Of a stretch of DNA of 64,000 nucleotides, positions 58,171 to 64,000 are shown piece by piece. The notes under the pieces were generated by a model. It searched no databases and was not told the origin of the DNA. It worked only from the letters and a program-made list of their open reading frames with translations. The position numbers and the translations under genes were made by a program. The stretch is from Karalla daura. Taxonomy: Eukaryota; Chordata; Actinopteri; Chaetodontiformes; Leiognathidae. The first letter of the stretch is position 1. Each line of letters starts with the position of its first letter. The stretch is taken from contig CM055206.1 of assembly GCA_029224185.1 (NCBI GenBank), positions 16,315,547-16,379,546 of the forward strand. Direction: 5' to 3'.

Positions 58171-58199
58171 AAAGGTGGAACAAGAAGGGCAGCTGGGTG

Positions 58200-61097
58200 G
58201 ACAGGTGACCACAAGGGAGAGGTCAAATGCTTTACGGTGAAGAGGATTTGCCGCACATGCACGTTTTGCTTTGTCTGGGTGAAGGTGAACATGTCAACAT
58301 CTCAGACTTTCAGTCTCAAGTGTTGAGCACAATTTCAATGCGCCTGTGTAATCTCAACTGTGAAAGGCGAGGCCTACTTTGACCTATATTTGGGTCAGCC
58401 ATTCTTTCTGCCCTTATTGTTTTAATCACAGGTGGAAACGCATGCTGTTTTATTCAGACCACCATCTATCAGCAGTGTGTTTAATTCTGAGGAACATGTC
58501 CTCCTCAACACTAGGTGGCGATATGCATCGTTTCAGCATGTTAATACTCATCATCTTTCGAGAAACAGACGTTCTTGGGAGTTTCGGCCATGTTGCTTTT
58601 CTCGTTAGTGCTTCCTTTATTTCTTCATCTGTTATTGGCTTTCTTGGAAGTTTTTGTTCAAAGGTCAAATGCAACGGGTTGTAGGACTTGCACACGTGCA
58701 TTGTCCAGTTTGAGTCAGGTTAAGGCATATACATGCAATCATTGATGCAAGTGACAATCAAGACAGCCAATCAGCGTAAAGCATACCTGTGGTCACCAGG
58801 TAAACCTGAAAGCAGAGACCTCAATCTCACCACCACCTAAAGACAAGACTATTAAAGGGTTTGTTAAATGACATTTGATGAAACCAGAGACCCATAGTTT
58901 CAATGTTAGCATCCGGAAATAAGGACAAATACTCTATTGAACCGTTCTAGATTCCCTTCCTAGCGTGGAAGCCTCTGAGGCTGCAGTCTTCTCTTTCTGA
59001 CACCAGGTGCCAGTGTTGGCTCAGCTCCTCGTCCGTGACTTTACAAATAGTGGCACAGCTCAGCATGACAGCTGAGGTCATCTGGTGCCTTTGAGGAGGC
59101 AGAGACAGCTCAGGCTCTTAGATTAAAGGAAAACAAATGTACATATATACATGGGTGTGCTGTTCGACACAGTTACAAGGTGGCATCACAGGTTGGATCT
59201 GTGGTTGAGGAGGATGGCGTGTCTAAAAAGATTTGGCTGCTGTTACCATGTCTCCTCATTGTGAGTAAATGGGAGTCTTCCTCATCTCCCTTCCCCCAGC
59301 AGTCACCACCTCCACTCCAGTAAAGAGAATACAGACACTCACACACAGGCGTGGTTTTAGTTCTGCATGTTCATTGAAAACAGAGTCTGCTAATAGAAAA
59401 TGTCAGAGAAGCAGTTTCTGTATTAAACAGCTCCCAAGTGCTGTGTGGGGAGTCACTGTTGATGTTCTTGTCCTGTATGAGTGGACAAGAAAGCGATTAT
59501 GTGGTCTGGTCTAAAAACGTGACGCCCGGGACGTCAGTGTCTTAAAGGAGGACGCACACGAAATCGTGTTTTCTTATATTGTCAGACGTCTGAAATGTTG
59601 TGTCAATTATCTCTCCATTTGTGTGAATGGAGAAACGAATGGAGCACATTCATTCATAAGGTCACGCATAGACAGCTCTGATCTGCTCTGACCCATTCAT
59701 TCATTTTAAAGTCTTGTAAATGCGGGCTCAGAGCTCGTCTGCTGCTACCTCAGGCCTCGGTGGTGATGGGAACCTGCTCCAGATGCTTCCCCTCCTATTC
59801 CTCTTTGCGCCGCTGTTGCTTTCATCTCGAACCTGATTAATTAAAGTCCATTTTGTCTTATCAAAGCCCCGCTCAACAAGTCTCGAACTCAACAGCTCTC
59901 ATTAATCCAGCTAAATTCAACTAATCAACTCAAGTGGATAAAATCTTTTTCATAGCTCGCTATGCTCCGGCTCATTGAAAACATTTGGCTTTATTGAGGA
60001 GCATTGATATGGTAATGCTGGTTTGTTTGTGTACATTTAAACACGAGGTAATGAATGAGTGAGCACTTACCCACGTAGATGCTGTCGAGGTTTTTATGTG
60101 GTTTCATGAGTGATTTCTCCTCCAGACTCGACAACTATTCCCTACCTAGGACTCTTTTAGGTCCAACGATGCAATACTACATTTCTACCTAAATCACCAA
60201 AACGCACAGAATTGAACTTTTTGTGGTTTCTCACTGGTTTAACACTTTGAGTACTTGAGGACTGTCAGCACTTACCTCCACTGATCCTTCAGTCCTTCTG
60301 TCCATCCGGCCATAGCTGTCTGTGTCTGTGTCTGTGTGTCTGTACCCATCACATCTTAACATATATGAGCTCTACTGTACTCATCCATCCTGTTTATTTC
60401 CCCAAACCTTTCATTTGTACTGCCTGACACATTAGCCAGCCACGTACGATATTTCTTCCGCACATTCGTGGTCCCAAGAGGAATTAAAAGGCATCGATTT
60501 TGGACACTTAATGACTGTTTCAGGAGGACAAAAGTCGACCAAAGGATGGCGACCTTCCTGTGAAATTAACCTTGAACAGCTTTGACTAACAACTGGCATA
60601 AGGCAGAAAGGACATAAACAACAACAACTGAATACTATGTTGTTGTTTTGGCGAGTTGGATGTGTCAAAACATGAAAGAAACGATGGACGGGATGAATAC
60701 ATTTTGGTTTTGATAAAAAAGAAAGCACTCAGTACTCTTCTATGTTTCTATGCATCCAAAAGAATGTGAAGAGGCTGCTTCCTTCCTCGTGAAGAGAGCC
60801 TTACAAATAAAACTTTGATCGACCGATTGATTGATCTGAACTTTCAGCAGCTGGGACACATCTGGACCAGACAGTGTCTTCGGAGCCAGGACGATGGACT
60901 ATTCATCAGAGATGATAAACATTCCAAGGAAACAAAAGCTTCTGTTTGAGGGATGTGAAAATATATTCATGGGGAAAGACACTTTGTTATACCGACATAA
61001 TGAGACGAGTCGTGAGTTGATATTGTTTTTATCGTGAGAAAACAGTATCAAAAAATATATATTTATTTAGTAATGAAGCCATCAACATAGTAAAGAA

Positions 61098-61131
<34 letters not shown>

Positions 61132-61600
61132 CTTTATATTTTATTTGATTTATATTGATATATTTATTGTGACTCTAGTCATATTTTGCTTGCAACCACA
61201 TTTCTACCATTCATCTTGCTCATTCTTTGCACCACACACCGACACATCAAATTTCCTGTAGTTTTAATTAACAACAATCAACACATGGCAACAAAAGCTG
61301 ATCGGGTTGAGACAAAGCATCGTGTTTGCCAGCTGCCAAGACGTCCTCCCGCCTATTGACCAGGTCGTCTACGTTTTATGCATACGTCTACCGCAAATAC
61401 CATTTCTGCAATTCCAGACTGCAATTCTCCTATCTGGTCGACCGTCAGTGTATCTGTCTGCCAGGGTCTGCTCTACAGATGACGCTGGTTTGGTCTGGTC
61501 TGCGTGTGCTGCACACGTGCGACCCTGAGCGGCGTGTCTCTCTGCACATATCGCCCTGGGCCTCGGAGCGGCTCTCCACTCACCGGAGCAATAAAGACAG
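58200..61600. other. Intergenic stretch between the mosaic region and SNAP25
   Basis: I recognise no gene here. The reverse strand of 58450-58700 has an 83-codon open frame without known motifs. Simple repeats are tgtctg near 60315-60345 and (CT)n then (TA)n at 61098-61130. Distal regulatory elements for SNAP25 cannot be excluded or seen. Confidence 0.5.
61098..61130. repeat. (CT)n(TA)n compound microsatellite
   Basis: About 21 bp of CT followed by 12 bp of TA. Confidence 0.9.
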
Positions 61601-61619
61601 ACGCGGGGTGCGACCAGGG

Positions 61620-63131
61620 TTTATTACTTTTAATCAATTCAGCTAGCTACAAAATGTCCACCACTTCACACACTGACAGGATACAGAGAGGGAGTCTTTA
61701 ATATTACATGCGTTGAGGACATCAATCTCACGGTTTAACCTATTGTGTCATTCAGGTTTAGGTATTTAATCACCTTACTCTAACTATTCAACATTTTGGC
61801 GATTTGGTGTGCATAGCTCTAAAGTACAGAAGCAACAAAAAACCGTTTTGTGTGTATTTTTTTTGTTTCAGAGTATAGTTATTGTTATTCAATATTATCA
61901 TTATTTTTACCGATAACAAACCACACGGGGAGAATAAACTTACAGGTACAGTCTTCTTATAAAAGTAAGGTCTCTCAGAAATATGCGTCTTTGCTTTACA
62001 TTGCAAACATTTATTTTATTTTTTTTTCAGAGCATCCAAAACCTATGTTACAGTACACAACCAGTCCTCATCTTTCAGCACATAATCAACATCTTCATCA
62101 TTTAACTGCATAATCATTTAGAAAACAGGTCATTTTTTTTGCAATACAACCCCAAGTCCTCGTATTTTTTCATCTTCTTCTCTCTTTTTTGATCCCTTTT
62201 GCATTATTTTACAACGAGATGGTCACCGTTGGTAAATATATCGAGACAAAAAGAGTGGCACTATTGCAAACTTGCAGGAGTATGGAACGATCAACTGTGT
62301 CCTAATACTGAGCATGCGTTTTGTCAATTTGCTACTGCCATGTTATCATTTTTTATATATATTTTTCAGACAGGTTTTATTTATAAGACTAAAATCTACC
62401 ATTTGTCATGCAGAGAACGCACAATTCACATCACTTGGAATGCAATGTCTAATACAGCTACAGAGAGTCTAGTTGCACATTGTCTAAACAGTAACTCAGT
62501 ACGATTGCGATGAAGGAAAATGTACCAACGACTGCCTTTTGATTGTAAGTGCTCTTTGCAATCCCGTTCATCTGCACCGTCTCTGGCTAGGTCTTCACTC
62601 GCGTTTTTTCCCATCAGTCACTCCCTTTTTGTCCAGACAACACCGAAATAAGGAGCATGACAGTAGCATAAATGGAATGACACAGTTTTACTAGGACGAT
62701 ACTGAAAAGGAAAAGAATAAAAACAAACAGCTTGTATAGCATTCCTATTATATACTTGTCATCCAGAGCAGTGTACTTTTATATATATATATATATATTA
62801 TATGATATATGATAACATATTATATATATATATATATATATTTGTTTTTTGATAAAGAGAATAAAAACTTCACAGGTGAGCTAGAGAGCCATCCATTCAG
62901 CACTATATACAACCTTTGGAAAGAATGATATACGGAGTATAAGAAATCATCTTTTTACGAGGACAATCATCTTGAAAAAGCTTGACAGACGACACACAGA
63001 ACAACATTTACAATGGGGAGGGGAGGTGATATGTGCATGTGTGCAAACCTAGAAGGTCAATACCATGATGAAAGCATGTCAGCGCCTGTCGACGTGTGGG
63101 GCGGGACGCCCATGCTCGGCGCCCGGGGCGC
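61620..63131 (-). other. snap25: SNAP25 3' UTR (inferred)
   Basis: The region follows the SNAP25 stop codon on the minus strand and is AT-rich with no open frame of note. Poly(A) signals on the minus strand (TTTATT on the plus strand) are at 62376-62381, 62010-62020 and 61620-61625. I chose the last as the outer limit because SNAP25 has a 3' UTR of over 1 kb in other vertebrates. It holds a (TA)n-rich hairpin-prone stretch at 62777-62842. The true end needs transcript data. Confidence 0.5.
62777..62842. repeat. (TA)n-rich stretch in the SNAP25 3' UTR
   Basis: Two alternating TA runs separated by tgatatatgataacat. Confidence 0.9.
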
Positions 63132-63278
<147 letters not shown>

Positions 63279-63635
63279 TTATATCAGTCTGGCTCAGCGA
63301 GACCACGATACATTCTCATACAAGTTTGAAGCTACTGAATATACTGTATGCAACACTATATATAGCAAATAACATACACAGAACTTTCACTTGTTATAAT
63401 CATTTTGCCAGTCTAGAAAGCAAACAAAGTTTAACACATTCATAGGAAACATATTCCTGATTATTTTTTACCATAATGTCAGCAGAAGAGACTTAAAATA
63501 GAGACAAAAATTTGCCTGAAGACAAAGGAAATTTCTTTAAATGGTACATTAACATCCTATAAAAAGTCAGGTTTGGTGTAATGAGCATAATGATGCAGGG
63601 CCAGATGAAGTGACGGACGTGGGTGCGGGTCGTAC

Positions 63636-63780
63636 CTTCTCCATGATCCTGTCGATCTGGCGGTTCTGGGTGTCGATCTCGTTGCCCATGTCCAGGGCCA
63701 TGTGGCGCAGGTTGCCGATGATGCCGCCCACCTGCTCCAGGTTCTCGTCCATCTCATTTTCCCTGGCGTCGTCTGTTACC
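63636..63780 (-). CDS. snap25: SNAP25, penultimate coding exon (second SNARE motif)
   Basis: This 145-bp exon begins with one base of a split codon and then encodes 48 residues. These include VTDDARENEMDENLEQV, IIGNLRHMALDMGNEID and TQNRQIDRIMEK, the heptad-repeat core of the C-terminal (Qc) SNARE motif with its central-layer glutamine in the TQNRQ stretch. The acceptor is gcttgtag before 63780 and the donor is gtacga after 63636. The intron to the last exon is 63201-63635 (435 bp). The earlier exons, including the cysteine-rich palmitoylation loop, lie beyond the right edge. Confidence 0.96.
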
Positions 63781-64000
63781 CTACAAGCACAAGAGAGGAC
63801 GATGGTGAGAGCTGTACAGAAAACTGGGCCATGGGCTCTGACTTGGTGTTGAAGACGCTCACAAACCTTTACTCTCTCTCCCTCTCTCTCTCTTACACAC
63901 ACACACTAAACCGTCACAAAGATGGTCCTGATCCGAGCACTTCTCCAAATTTGTGGCATCAAATGTAATGTTTGTAATGTTGTAAATGTATTTCTACAAT
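63781..64000 (-). other. snap25: SNAP25 intron sequence (partial)
   Basis: Sequence upstream of the penultimate exon on the minus strand. It holds a (CT)n/(AC)n stretch at about 63872-63906 and no exon. Confidence 0.8.

Noticed and set aside
58450..58701. 83-codon minus-strand frame
   Set aside because: No recognisable domain or splice context; the surrounding sequence looks like a dispersed repeat.
63557..63757. 66-codon minus-strand frame rich in Trp and Arg
   Set aside because: It is an out-of-frame reading of the SNAP25 penultimate exon.

Overview
The window is vertebrate, almost certainly teleost fish, nuclear DNA. It has intron-containing genes with TATA boxes, GT-AG introns and AATAAA signals, long (TCCA)n, (AC)n and (TA)n microsatellites, fish-type interspersed repeats and retroelement remnants. 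The last two coding exons of SNAP25 lie on the minus strand at the right edge.

Region 1 (1 to about 41.6 kb) is a head-to-tail array of nine near-identical genes on the plus strand, in units of 3.8-5.3 kb. Each unit has a TATA promoter, a short non-coding first exon, a 120-158 bp intron, one coding exon of 294-299 codons, a 3' UTR with a poly(A) signal, and a spacer of about 2.4-3.2 kb that carries one or two (TCCA)n arrays and no gene I recognise. The window opens inside the array, so more copies may lie to the left. Two further copies (genes 10 and 11) lie on the minus strand at 43.6-44.5 and 48.6-49.5 kb. A 3'-UTR relic of another copy is at 51.6 kb.

Each protein is made of six repeats of about 48 residues with the pattern [IV]-T-D-[IV]-x-V ... 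G-Y ... N-L-N-x-G-x-G-G ... [FY]-[IL]-W-[FY]-[KR]. This is the pattern of the MABP (MVB12-associated beta-prism) domain, which has three such repeats per domain. I therefore read the protein as two consecutive MABP-like beta-prisms and nothing else, with no signal peptide or membrane segment. Function is unknown. Copies 3, 4, 6 and 7 encode identical proteins, as do copies 1 and 2. The array shows very recent duplication, unequal crossing-over and gene conversion.

Region 2 (about 40.8-58.3 kb) is a transposon-rich mosaic around genes 10 and 11. It holds a non-LTR reverse-transcriptase fragment (42.2 kb), an LTR-like stretch (43 kb), a decayed retrovirus-like gag-pol remnant (45.6-46.7 kb), a DNA transposon with terminal inverted repeats (54.4-55.6 kb) and a duplicated block carrying two differently deleted pieces of an R4/Rex6-like non-LTR element. 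A candidate solo LTR sits inside the gene array at 37.5 kb.

Region 3 (58.3-61.6 kb) is intergenic DNA in which I recognise no gene. Region 4 (61.6-64 kb) is the 3' end of SNAP25 on the minus strand: a long AT-rich 3' UTR, the last coding exon and the penultimate exon. SNAP25 gives a syntenic anchor for the MABP-like cluster.
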